DNA of 64,000 nt, taken from NCBI GenBank assembly GCA_963741305.1, contig CAVUHL010000003.1, positions 6,076,001-6,140,000 on the forward strand, given 5' to 3'. Both the position numbers and the translations under genes were made by a program. The notes under the pieces are model-generated. The model made no database searches, was not told the origin of the DNA, and saw only the letters and a list, made by a program, of their open reading frames with translations. The DNA is from DATMER01 sp963741305. GTDB lineage: Bacteria; Acidobacteriota; Thermoanaerobaculia; Multivoradales; UBA5704. Below, piece after piece: positions 26,154 to 34,352 of this stretch (the stretch's first letter is position 1; each line of letters opens with the position of its first letter).

Positions 26154-26972
26154 GTGTCCCCTTCCGGCTCCAGAGTTACCGCCGTCATTCCAACCCTCGG
26201 GCGTAGCCCCTGGCTCATCCCCTGCCTTGAAGCGCTCCGGCGAGAGGCCGTCGAGATCATCGTCATCGACCAGGGCGAAACGCCTCTCGACCTCGCGGAG
26301 CGGGTGATCCGGCCTGGAAAGAACCTCGGTTTCGCGGCGGGGACCAACCTGGGGATCGCGGCGTCCTCCCGGGAGTACGTGGCCACGGTCAACGACGACG
26401 CGTTGGTCGAGCCAGGGTGGGCGGCCCGGCTGGTCGAGGTGCTCGACCGCCATCCCAAGGCCGCCGCCGCCCAGGGAATCAACCTCTTGCTGGACGGCCT
26501 CGTGGACGGCTGCGGCATCGAGTGGAACCGTTGGGGGCAGGCGGTCCAGGCCGGTCATGGCAAGCCGGCGCCTTCCTTTTCCGAGCCCCGAGAGATCTGG
26601 GGAGTGTCGGCCACGGCCGCGATCTACCGCCGGGCGGCCCTCGGGGAGACACCACCCTTCGATCCCCGGCTGATCTCCTACTATGAGGACGTCGACCTCG
26701 CTGGACGGCTCCGGGCGGATGGCTGGAGCGCCCTCCTGGTCCCCGAAGCCCGGGCGCGGCATGCCGGATCGGCGACCGGCGGCACCATGAGCCGGGAGCG
26801 GTGGCGTCTCGTCTATGGCAACCGGTGGCTCGTGGCCCGGGGGCAATCCTTCTGGCGGATGGCGGTCCGCGATCTCGTCGACCTGGGCCGCGCCCTTGGC
26901 AGCGGCGATCTCTCTCGGGCGGCCGGAATTCCCTCCGGCTGGCTCCGCGCCCTCCGTCGAGGCCGCGAATAG
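26154..26972 (+). CDS. Glycosyltransferase family 2
   Basis: GT-A fold sugar transferase of 272 residues starting at GTG 26154. It shows VTAVIPTLGRSPWLIPCLEAL, the NLGFAAGTNLGI motif typical of rhamnosyltransferase-like GT2 enzymes, the metal-binding acidic pair in TVNDDALVEPGW, and YYEDVDLAGRLRADGW carrying the catalytic-base ED. Acts on a nucleotide sugar in the cytoplasm, probably extending the exopolysaccharide repeat unit. Stop codon lies two bases before a mobile inverted-repeat element. Confidence 0.87.
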   Translation: MSPSGSRVTAVIPTLGRSPWLIPCLEALRREAVEIIVIDQGETPLDLAERVIRPGKNLGFAAGTNLGIAASSREYVATVNDDALVEPGWAARLVEVLDRHPKAAAAQGINLLLDGLVDGCGIEWNRWGQAVQAGHGKPAPSFSEPREIWGVSATAAIYRRAALGETPPFDPRLISYYEDVDLAGRLRADGWSALLVPEARARHAGSATGGTMSRERWRLVYGNRWLVARGQSFWRMAVRDLVDLGRALGSGDLSRAAGIPSGWLRALRRGRE

Positions 26973-26973
26973 C

Positions 26974-27245
26974 TTAGAGGGTGTTTCGAAAGTCCTCTGC
27001 CCTTCAGCCCTCACCCCCAGCCCCTCTCCCAGCCGCCCGCCCGGACCCCCGGGAGAGGGGAGCGCTCAAGATCCGGCAGCGTCTCCATTTGCAGGAGAGC
27101 GGTGGAGCCACAAAAGGGAAGATTGTTGCCGGAGTCATTCCCCCCTCTCCCGGGGGTCCGGGCGGGCGGCTGGGAGAGGGAACGGGGGTGAGGGCCGGGA
27201 CGCCACGGACAGCTCAGAGGCCGCAGACTTCGAGACACCCTCTAA
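26974..27245. mobile_element. Non-autonomous inverted-repeat element (MITE-like), 272 bp
   Basis: Outer ends: GAGGGTGTTTCGAAAGTC at the left (from 26977) and the matching complement GACTTCGAGACACCCTC at the right (27226-27242), each flanked by TA. Inside are two long nearly perfect inverted arms, 27008-27060 (CCCTCACCCCCAGCCCCTC...) and 27148-27195 (...CTGGGAGAGGG...GGGGGTGAGGG). The unique centre (27061-27147) codes for nothing credible. TA flanks suggest mobilisation by an IS630/Tc1-mariner-type transposase elsewhere. The same arms occur at 60.6 kb. Confidence 0.65.
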
Positions 27246-27558
27246 CTTAGACCCGGTCTAAGGATCTCCGGCCCGATTTAAGCGGCTCGAATCGGATCTA
27301 AGAAGCTTCGGTCCGTCCTAAGAGGCTTCGTGCCGGATTAAGAGGCTTAGATCCGATCTAAGAAGCTTCGCGCTGGATTTAAGGAGCTTAGATCCAATCT
27401 AAGAGGCTTAGACTGGATTTAAGAGGCTTAAATCGGATCTAAGAAGCTTAGGCCGGATTTAAGAGGCTTCGCGCAGGATTAAGAGGCTCAGATCCGATCT
27501 GAGAAGCTTCGGGCGGATCTGAGAAGCTTAGGACCGATCTGAGAATCCCGGGCCACCT
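27243..27558. repeat. 20-bp tandem array, about 15 units
   Basis: From 27259 units of 20 bp (one of 21) with consensus TAAGARGCTTMGRNCSGATY follow one another to about 27558; a partial unit precedes. Most units contain CTAAG-AAG-CTTAG, a 5-bp inverted repeat with a 3-base centre, and HindIII-like AAGCTT. TAA or TGA occurs in every unit, so the array is untranslated in that frame. It ends 16 bp before the next GT2 gene, so it would form most of that gene's leader or promoter region. Confidence 0.85.
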
Positions 27559-27574
27559 GATAACCTCAGCCCGC

Positions 27575-28450
27575 ATGCCGTCTCCCCTGCTTTCAGGCGT
27601 CGTCGTCCACTGGCGCAATGAGGAGCTTCTCGCCCAGCTCACTTCCGTCTGGCCGCGCGACCCGCGCTTCGAGCTGGTCGTCGTCGACAACGGCTCATCC
27701 GGTCCCCTGGAGCTGGGACCGGCGCGGCTCGTCAAACCCAAGGACAACCTCGGCTTCGGCGGCGGAGCAAATGCGGGAGCGGCCGAAGCCCGGAGCCCGA
27801 TCCTGCTCATCCTGAACCCGGACGCGATCCCCGAGGAGGACGCGCTCGACCGGCTACTGGAGGGCTTCGCAGCCTTCCCGGATGCTGCCGGCCTGGCGCC
27901 GAAGCTGATCGGACCCGGCGGCGAATCCCAGGCGGGGTGGCAGCTCCGCCGTCTCCCTTCCCCCTGGCGGCTCCTCCTTCAGACGTTTCCCTTCGTTGGG
28001 ATCCACGAGGAGGACGAGCCCGAGCCGGGAGCGCCGGTCGAACAACCGGCGGCCGCGGCGCTCGCCCTACGTCGGGAGGCGTTCCTTGGATTCGATGCCG
28101 GTTTCCATCCCGCTTGGTTCGAGGACGTGGACCTCGCTCTGCGGATGAAGAAGGCCGGGCTTGTCCTGCGCTACTGGCCGGCAGCGGTGTTCCGGCATGG
28201 GCTGGGCAGCACCGTCCCCCGCCTGGGGTATGGGCGCTTCCTCTGGATCTACTATAGGAACCTCACCCACTATCTGAGGAAGCACCACGGACCGTTCTGG
28301 CCGCTGGCGGCTCGGGCCGCGTTGATCCCGGGGGTTCTCATCCGGCTGGTGCTGCTGCCGCTTCGCCGTCCGCGGAGGGCGGAGTCCAGGGCCGAGGCGT
28401 TCCGTGGATTGATCGGGGTGCTGGCCGGGGCAATCAGGGGATGGCGATGA
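27575..28450 (+). CDS. Glycosyltransferase family 2
   Basis: 291 residues. GVVVHWRNEELLAQL at the start, VVVDNGSSGPL, NLGFGGGANAGAAEARSPILLILNPDA with the metal-binding acidic residues, and HPAWFEDVDLALRMKKAGL for the catalytic base. The C-terminal LWIYYRNLTHYLRKHHG with following hydrophobic residues is usual for rhamnosyltransferase-like GT2 proteins, which sit on the inner membrane face. Overlaps the next GT2 gene by 4 bp. Confidence 0.88.
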   Translation: MPSPLLSGVVVHWRNEELLAQLTSVWPRDPRFELVVVDNGSSGPLELGPARLVKPKDNLGFGGGANAGAAEARSPILLILNPDAIPEEDALDRLLEGFAAFPDAAGLAPKLIGPGGESQAGWQLRRLPSPWRLLLQTFPFVGIHEEDEPEPGAPVEQPAAAALALRREAFLGFDAGFHPAWFEDVDLALRMKKAGLVLRYWPAAVFRHGLGSTVPRLGYGRFLWIYYRNLTHYLRKHHGPFWPLAARAALIPGVLIRLVLLPLRRPRRAESRAEAFRGLIGVLAGAIRGWR

Positions 28451-29400
28451 AGGTGGCCGTCTGCATCGTCACCTACGATTCCGCGCCGGACCTTCCCGGC
28501 TGCCTGGAGTCGATCGGCCGCCTCGACCACCGGCCGCTGGAAATCGTCATCGTGGACAATGCCAGCCAGGATGGAAGCCTCGAGGTTGCCAAGCGTCATG
28601 CTCCGGCGGGCATCCCCTTGGAAACCGTGGCTTCTCCGGAGAACCTGGGCTTCGCCGCCGGCATGAACGCCGCCTTTGCCCGGACGGATGCGCCTTTCGT
28701 CCTCACTCTGAACGCCGATGCCCGTCCCTCCCCGGACTACGTGACCCGCCTGCTCGCCCGGGCTGAAGGGGCAGGAGCTGTCACGGGCAAGCTGGTCCGC
28801 CCCTCGGGGGAGCTGGACGCCTGCGGCATGCGCCTGACCTCCAATTGGCGTCATCTCGACCGCGGCTCCGGCGAGCCGGATCGGGGCCAGTTCTCCCGCC
28901 CCGAGCGGGTCTTCGGCGCCACGGGCGCGGCTTCCCTGTTCCGGCGCGAGGCTTTGGACGACGCGGCGGTCGAGAGCGAGATCTTCGATCCCCGGTTCCA
29001 CTCCTTCCGGGAGGACGCCGAGCTCTGCTTCCGGCTGCGGGAGCGCGGCTGGGAGGTGCTCTACGAGCCAGCGGCCATCTGCGAGCACCGGAGGTTCAAC
29101 CTCCCCGAGCGCCGCTCCGGCATGCCGGCCATGGTCAACCGCCACTCGCTCAAGAACCGCTACCTGCTCCGCCTATACCACCAGACCGGCGCCAACCTGG
29201 TGCGGACGCTCGTTCCGACCCTGGCCCGCGACCTGGGGGCGCTGGCGTACGTCCTTCTCCGGGAGCGCTCCTCCCTGGCCGCATACTCCTGGCTCTGGCA
29301 GAACCGCCGCGACCTCCTGCGCCGGCGGCGGATCATCCAGGGAAGGAAGAAGGTAAACGTCGACCCCTGGTTCCGGGTCAATGGGATGGCGCTGCCATGA
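28447..29400 (+). CDS. Glycosyltransferase family 2
   Basis: 317 residues starting MKVAVCIVTYDSAPDL. Same GT-A landmarks as its neighbour: IVDNASQDGSLEVAK, NLGFAAGMNAAFARTDAPFVLTLNADARPS and FHSFREDAELCFRLRERGW. ATG 28447 overlaps the previous stop as ATGA and has AGGGG 7 bp upstream; ATG 28441 is the alternative. Its own stop overlaps the GT4 gene as ATGA, so four consecutive genes here are translationally coupled or nearly so. Confidence 0.88.
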   Translation: MKVAVCIVTYDSAPDLPGCLESIGRLDHRPLEIVIVDNASQDGSLEVAKRHAPAGIPLETVASPENLGFAAGMNAAFARTDAPFVLTLNADARPSPDYVTRLLARAEGAGAVTGKLVRPSGELDACGMRLTSNWRHLDRGSGEPDRGQFSRPERVFGATGAASLFRREALDDAAVESEIFDPRFHSFREDAELCFRLRERGWEVLYEPAAICEHRRFNLPERRSGMPAMVNRHSLKNRYLLRLYHQTGANLVRTLVPTLARDLGALAYVLLRERSSLAAYSWLWQNRRDLLRRRRIIQGRKKVNVDPWFRVNGMALP

Positions 29401-30515
29401 GGGTCGCCCTGATCGGCAGCCGGGGAATCCCGAACCGCTACGGCGGCTACGAAACACTCATGGAGGAGCTGGCTGTGCGGCTGGTCCGGCGCGGGTTTCA
29501 GGTCACGGTCTATTGCCGGTCGCATTCGATACCGGCGGCAGTGCGCTCGCTCCGGAGCTGGCAGGGGGCGGACCTGGTTGTCCTGCCTACCTTGCGGACC
29601 AAGTACTTCGATACTCCAGTCCATACGCTGCTCTCCTGCCTGCACGCATCCCAGGAATCTTTCGACGCGGCGCTGGTGGTCAACTCGGCGAACGCGGTCT
29701 TCGTCCCGCTCCTGCGCCTGAGCGGCATCCCGGTCGCGCTCCATGTCGATGGGATCGAGAAGCGCCGGGCCAAGTGGGGGCCGGTCGGCCGCTTCGTGTA
29801 TGCGCTCTCCGAGCGGCTGGCCTGCGCCCTGCCCGACCTCCTGGTGACGGACGCCGAGGTCATCCGCCAGCACTACCTGCGGCGTTATCGCACCGAGTCG
29901 GTCCCGATCGCCTATGGCGTCGATCCGCGTCCGCCCGCCGAGGAAGGGGTCCTGAAACGTCTGGGCCTCTCCGACCGCCGGTACTTCCTGTACGTGAGCC
30001 GGTTCGAGCCGGAGAACAACCCGCACCGGGTAGCCGAGGCGTACCGGCAGGTCGGCGGGGACATCCCTCTCGTCATGGTCGGCGGAGCACCCTATGCGGG
30101 AGAGTTCATCCGCGGGTTTACGGCTCCGAAGGAAGGAGCCGCGGACCCGCGCATCCTCTTCCCCGGCCCGGTCTACGGGGAGGGATACCGGGAGCTGCTC
30201 TCCCATGCCCTGGCGTACATCCACGCCACCGAGGTGGGCGGCACCCACCCGGCGCTCGTGGAGGCGATGGGGTATGGCAACTGCGTGGTCGTCAACGACA
30301 CGCCCGAGAACCGGGAGGCGGCCGGCGGGGTCGGCCTTTACTTCCGGGCCGGGACGCCGGGCACCCTGGCCGAGCAGCTCGAGCTGGTGCGGCTCAGTCC
30401 GCACAGGGCGCGGGTCCGCGGACGGGCCGCGGCGCGCCGGGCGGCCCTGCTCTTCAACTGGGACCGGGTCACCGACCGGTACGAGGCCCTGTTCCGAAAG
30501 TTGTATCTCCGCTAA
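29397..30515 (+). CDS. Glycosyltransferase, GT4-like with DUF1972 N-terminus
   Basis: 372 residues. Opens VALIGSRGIPNRYGGYETLMEELA, the signature of the DUF1972 rhamnosyltransferase-like group, followed by VALHVDGIEKRRAKWG. The C-terminal GT-B half has YVSRFEPENNPHRVAEAYR and the donor-binding HATEVGGTHPALVEAMGYG (E-x7-E motif). Likely adds a deoxyhexose to the lipid-linked repeat unit. Overlaps the preceding gene by 4 bp. Confidence 0.87.
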   Translation: MRVALIGSRGIPNRYGGYETLMEELAVRLVRRGFQVTVYCRSHSIPAAVRSLRSWQGADLVVLPTLRTKYFDTPVHTLLSCLHASQESFDAALVVNSANAVFVPLLRLSGIPVALHVDGIEKRRAKWGPVGRFVYALSERLACALPDLLVTDAEVIRQHYLRRYRTESVPIAYGVDPRPPAEEGVLKRLGLSDRRYFLYVSRFEPENNPHRVAEAYRQVGGDIPLVMVGGAPYAGEFIRGFTAPKEGAADPRILFPGPVYGEGYRELLSHALAYIHATEVGGTHPALVEAMGYGNCVVVNDTPENREAAGGVGLYFRAGTPGTLAEQLELVRLSPHRARVRGRAAARRAALLFNWDRVTDRYEALFRKLYLR

Positions 30516-30612
30516 AATGCCTGCGGAGCATAGAAACTAGACTGTATTTGGACGGAAGGCACCTCCCGCACGTTAAAATAGCGAACGGTATGATGAGAGA
30601 ACTCCCGATTCC

Positions 30613-32082
30613 ATGCTGAAAGAACGTGCCCGGATTCTGACGGTCGGCATCTTCCTGGTCGACCTGGCCCTTGTCGCGGCAGCCTTCCTCCTCGCCTTCG
30701 CGGTACGCAGCTCGCTGTTGCCGTTCATGGCGCCGGAGGCGTTCCCGAGCCGGCTGTACCCATTGTCGGAGTACCTGCCGCTGCTGCCGCTGGCGCTGAC
30801 GATCTGGGGCGCCTTCCTGCTCTCGTCCGGCCGCTACCGCTCGCACCGCACGGTGCCGATCCTGGACGAGGCCTGGGCGATCCTCCGCGTCTGCCTGATG
30901 AGCTCGGCGGTCTTCACCCTGATCCTCTATGTGGCCCGGGTGGACGAGCGGCTCCTGGGCAACGACAAGATCAGCCGGTTCTGGGTCTTCCTGTTCGCGG
31001 TGCTCGCCTGCCTGTTCCTGCTGACCGAGAAGCTCGCGATCCGCACGACTTCGCGCTACATCCGGCTGCGGGGCTACAACTACCGCACGGTGTTGATCGT
31101 GGGCACGAGCCCGTCGGCCCTCCGGATCGCGGAATCGATCCGCGGCCACCGTTTCTGGGGCTACCGGGTGCTCGGCTTCATCCGCTGCGATACCAACGAC
31201 CTTGGGGACAACGGCAACGAGCCGTGGAGTGGGCCCTATCCGCTGCTCGGTGAAGTGGAAGACATCCCCCGTATCGCCGAGAGCAATGTGGTGGACGACG
31301 TGATCTTCGCCGTCCACCGCCGGGAGCTGGACCGGCTGGAGGACCTCTTCCTCAGCCTGCAGGAGCAGGGCATCCGCACCCGCTTCGCCATGGACCTCTT
31401 CCCCCACACCCGGGCGAGGGTCGAGATGGAGGAGCTGGACGGCATGCCGCTCCTCTCCTTCGCCACGACGCCGACGAGCCAGATCCAGCTCATGGCCAAG
31501 CGGGCGCTCGACGTGGGGCTCTCCTCCCTCCTCCTGCTGCTCGGCTTGCCGGTGGTGACTCTGATCGCCGGGCTGATCAAGATGACATCGGGCGGCAACG
31601 TGCTCTTCCGCCAGACCCGCTGCGGGCTGAACGGGCGGTTCTTCACGATCTACAAGTTCCGCACGATGGTCGAGGGCGCCGAGGACCGGCGCCGCGAGCT
31701 GCTGCACCTCAACGAGATGAAGGGGCCGGTGTTCAAGCTGAGGAGCGATCCGCGGGTGACCTGGCTCGGCCGCATCCTCCGCCGCTTCAGCCTGGACGAG
31801 CTGCCGCAGCTCTGGAACGTGCTGCGCGGGGACATGAGCCTGGTGGGGCCGCGGCCACCGATCCCCGAGGAGGTGGCTCAGTACCAGCGCTGGCAGCGCC
31901 GCCGCCTCGCGATGAAGCCGGGCCTCACCTGCCTCTGGCAGATCAGCGGACGCAACAACATCGACTTCGAGCGCTGGATGCAGCTCGACCTGGAGTACAT
32001 CGACTCCTGGTCGCCCATGCTGGATGTGAAGATCCTGTTGAAGACGATCCCGGTGGTGCTCAGCGGTAGAGGTGCTTCGTAG
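30613..32082 (+). CDS. Exopolysaccharide polyprenyl glycosylphosphotransferase
   Basis: 489 residues: about five membrane spans in the first ~150, a central Rossmann-like domain (YRTVLIVGTSPSALRIAESI), and the C-terminal bacterial sugar transferase domain from KRALDVGLSSLLLLL with GNVLFRQTRCGLNGRFFTIYKFRTMV, DELPQLWNVLRGDMSLVGPRPP and KPGLTCLWQISGRN. It transfers a sugar-1-phosphate to undecaprenyl phosphate, the first step of repeat-unit assembly, so it is probably the initiating enzyme for this cluster. The preceding 97 bp hold a weak promoter-like TTGGAC/TAAAAT pair with a long (20 bp) spacer. Its end overlaps convergent pdxA by 23 bp. Confidence 0.92.
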   Translation: MLKERARILTVGIFLVDLALVAAAFLLAFAVRSSLLPFMAPEAFPSRLYPLSEYLPLLPLALTIWGAFLLSSGRYRSHRTVPILDEAWAILRVCLMSSAVFTLILYVARVDERLLGNDKISRFWVFLFAVLACLFLLTEKLAIRTTSRYIRLRGYNYRTVLIVGTSPSALRIAESIRGHRFWGYRVLGFIRCDTNDLGDNGNEPWSGPYPLLGEVEDIPRIAESNVVDDVIFAVHRRELDRLEDLFLSLQEQGIRTRFAMDLFPHTRARVEMEELDGMPLLSFATTPTSQIQLMAKRALDVGLSSLLLLLGLPVVTLIAGLIKMTSGGNVLFRQTRCGLNGRFFTIYKFRTMVEGAEDRRRELLHLNEMKGPVFKLRSDPRVTWLGRILRRFSLDELPQLWNVLRGDMSLVGPRPPIPEEVAQYQRWQRRRLAMKPGLTCLWQISGRNNIDFERWMQLDLEYIDSWSPMLDVKILLKTIPVVLSGRGAS

Positions 32083-33079
32083 GAAGCCGCCCCTCGATAA
32101 TCCCCAGGGTCGCCTCCACCACAGCCCGCAGCGACCCTTCATCGGCCAACCCCCTGCCCGCCAGCCCGAACGCGGTGCCGTGGTCCACGGAGGTCCGCAG
32201 AAAGGGCAGCCCGAGCGTCCAGTTGGTGGCCAGCCCGAAGGCGGCGGTCTTGACGGCGATCAGCCCCTGGTCGTGGTAGAGGGCCAGGACCCAGTCGAAC
32301 TCGCCCCTCTGCGCTCTCGCGAACAGGGAGTCGGCGCTCTCGGGGCCGTGGACGTCGATCCCCCTCGTGCGGCCCGCGGCCACGGCGGGGACCAGGATGC
32401 GGCCGTCCTCCTCTCCCAGGAGGCCTCCCTCCCCGGCGTGCGGGTTCAGGCCGGCGAGCGCGATCCTGCCTCCGGCGTGGCGGTGGAGGCAGTCGAGCGC
32501 CTCGGCGATCGTCTCCTCCCGGATCTCGTCCAGGGCTTCCCTCATCGGCATGTGCACGGTGAGGAGCGCCACCTGCAGCCCGGGCGCGAGGAAGGCCATC
32601 AGGTAGTCCCGGCCATAGCGCTCCAGGCCGCAGGCTTCGGCGAGGTAATCGGTGTGACCCTTGAAGCCGGGGAGGAATTGGCGGGCGATCGACTCCTTGC
32701 TCACCGGCGCAGTGACCAGGGCGTCGGCCAGACCACCTCGAACCAGGGAGATGCCGGCGTCGAGCGCAGCCATGGCCCCGGCAGCGTCCGCGGGTCCGGA
32801 GGTTCCCAAAGAGATCTGTCGGTTCGAGCCCACCGGATCGAGAACCGGGATGTCATCTGTCGTCTGTATCTCATCCGTCTTGGGAGGGGAAGAGACATAG
32901 CGCAGGCGGTCCCACGGAAATGCGGGGAGGGATGACCGGAGGGCCTCCAGGGCAACGCGCTCCGCGATCAGGAGAGGCCGCCAATCCGTGGGCGGACCTT
33001 GCGCGAGGAGCTTGAGGAGGATCTCCGGCCCGATTCCCGCGGGGTCCCCCTGGGTGAGGACGAGGAGAGGCCGTGTCAT
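32060..33079 (-). CDS. pdxA: 4-hydroxythreonine-4-phosphate dehydrogenase
   Basis: Metal-dependent NAD dehydrogenase in the DXP-dependent pyridoxal phosphate pathway. 339 residues beginning RPLLVLTQGDPAGIGPEILLK; further landmarks are ALVTAPVSKESIARQFLPGFKGHTDYLAE in two parts, LTVHMPMREAL, LAGLNPHAGEGGLLGEE and VLALYHDQGLIAVKTAAFG, with the metal-binding His and Asp residues present. It is the last gene of a minus-strand run behind the RicT-like and Hfq-like genes. Confidence 0.94.
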   Translation of the reverse strand: MTRPLLVLTQGDPAGIGPEILLKLLAQGPPTDWRPLLIAERVALEALRSSLPAFPWDRLRYVSSPPKTDEIQTTDDIPVLDPVGSNRQISLGTSGPADAAGAMAALDAGISLVRGGLADALVTAPVSKESIARQFLPGFKGHTDYLAEACGLERYGRDYLMAFLAPGLQVALLTVHMPMREALDEIREETIAEALDCLHRHAGGRIALAGLNPHAGEGGLLGEEDGRILVPAVAAGRTRGIDVHGPESADSLFARAQRGEFDWVLALYHDQGLIAVKTAAFGLATNWTLGLPFLRTSVDHGTAFGLAGRGLADEGSLRAVVEATLGIIEGRLPTKHLYR

Positions 33080-33093
33080 CTCGGGAAAATCAA

Positions 33094-33459
33094 TCAGTCG
33101 CGGTCGAGCTCGGCCGTCTCAGGCCGCTTGCCACGCCCGCGCTGCTTCAGCTCTTCCTCTTTGAACATGTAGCGGATGAAGTGCTTCTGGATCAGCAGGT
33201 TGGGCCCGACATGGCGGTTCAGCTTCAACGCCCCCTTGTCGTACCACTCGATCCAGCCGCGCAGCTCCTCGCCATCGGTCAGGACCACCACCATGGGCGT
33301 CTTCGACGCCATCTGCTTGAGGTAGTAGAACTCCTCGGCGTTGGTCTGCTCGGGCGGCGTCTGCTTGCGGCGGACGCTGCGCGAGGGTAGCTCCTTCTTG
33401 AGCTCGTTCATGTCGGGGCGGATCAGTTTACGGTTCGCCATGTTGGGATCCATTGCCAT
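33094..33459 (-). CDS. Hfq-like Sm-fold RNA-binding protein
   Basis: 121 residues. The middle (about 40-100) reads EEFYYLKQMASKTPMVVVLTDGEELRGWIEWYDKGALKLN and ends LLIQKHFIRYMFKEEE, following the Sm1/Sm2 plan of Hfq (L-x-DG-x-x-L-x-G-x-I, then KH at the Sm2 strand where Hfq has YKHA). Basic, probably disordered tails flank the fold, longer than in ordinary Hfq. Divergent Hfq proteins of this sort are, from memory, found in acidobacteria. Twelve bp downstream of the RicT-like gene. RNA chaperone role inferred. Confidence 0.75.
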   Translation of the reverse strand: MAMDPNMANRKLIRPDMNELKKELPSRSVRRKQTPPEQTNAEEFYYLKQMASKTPMVVVLTDGEELRGWIEWYDKGALKLNRHVGPNLLIQKHFIRYMFKEEELKQRGRGKRPETAELDRD

Positions 33460-33471
33460 AGGATCGGCCCT

Positions 33472-34209
33472 CTAGGCCAGGACTGGAAGCGACGGAGCCT
33501 GCCCCCGGTCCTGGTTCTTGCTGGCCTTGTAATGATCATCCTCATAAGCCAGGCAGCAGAGCAACCGCCCGCACTGGCCAGAGATCTTGGACGGATTGAG
33601 GCTCAGGTTCTGGCGCTTCGCCATCTGGATCGAGATCGGCCGGAAGTCCTTGAGCCACGTGGAGCAGCAGAGCGTGCGCCCGCAGACTCCGATGCCGCCC
33701 ACCAGCCCGGCCTCGTCCCGCGCGCCCACCTGAACCATCTTCACCCGCACGGAGAAGCGGCTCGACAGGTCGCGCACGAGCTGCCGGAAGTCCACGCGTC
33801 CGTCCGAGGTGAAGTAGAAGGCGGCCTTCTTGCCGTTGAGCGAGAAGTCCACCAGGGAGATCTTCATGTCCAGCCCGAGGGCGCGCGACCGCTCTTGCGC
33901 GAAGAGCTTGCCGTTCATCTCGTTCTGGCTCTGGCGGTCGTAGGCCGACAGGTCGTTCGAATCCGCCGCCCGCAGGATCGGACGGGCGCTCGACTTCTGG
34001 CAGGGCTTGAACACGGGCATCGGCGACTGCTCGACGTGGCCGAACGTCGGCCCGGACTCGAGGTCCACCACCACCTTGTCCCCCCGCGCAAAGATGCGCC
34101 CACCCGTGGTGCAGAGCGTCAGGTTCGTCTCCTCCCGAAAGCGGACGCCAACGAAGGCGTCTTCGACTGCCGTCGACATTCCTTTGAACGAGCAACCACT
34201 ACAGCTCAT
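33472..34209 (-). CDS. ricT: PSP1-domain protein, RicT (YaaT)-like
   Basis: 245 residues from ATG 34209, starting MSCSGCSFKG. The conserved C-terminal part GGIGVCGRTLCCSTWL and KISGQCGRLLCCLAYE carries the cysteine set that in Bacillus RicT helps bind an iron-sulfur cluster with RicA and RicF. In that system the complex assists RNase Y in mRNA maturation. ricA and ricF are not visible here. Context with an Hfq-like gene fits an RNA-related role. The upstream part of the longer frame is ignored because the Cys-rich start at Met34209 is conserved in style. Confidence 0.85.
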   Translation of the reverse strand: MSCSGCSFKGMSTAVEDAFVGVRFREETNLTLCTTGGRIFARGDKVVVDLESGPTFGHVEQSPMPVFKPCQKSSARPILRAADSNDLSAYDRQSQNEMNGKLFAQERSRALGLDMKISLVDFSLNGKKAAFYFTSDGRVDFRQLVRDLSSRFSVRVKMVQVGARDEAGLVGGIGVCGRTLCCSTWLKDFRPISIQMAKRQNLSLNPSKISGQCGRLLCCLAYEDDHYKASKNQDRGQAPSLPVLA

Positions 34210-34352
34210 GAATCCTTCCAGTCCCTTGCAACTGCGAAGCAACCTCTATGCACGTCGGATACCAGCACGTCAGATACCAGCCCTCCCTTCGGCCACAGCC
34301 GAGGCGCAAGGGGTAACAGCTCGGGTACGGCCAGGGGAGAAAGCGCTTTACC

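Noticed and set aside
26981..27261. Pro/Gly-rich open frames through the 27-kb element
   Set aside because: They follow the inverted-repeat arms (ALTPSPSP-type peptides) and lack start signals; unlike the 60.6-kb copy they are not joined to a real gene.
27243..27558. CRISPR array
   Set aside because: Units are contiguous 20-bp repeats with no unique spacers and no cas genes nearby; the same applies to the 21-bp arrays.
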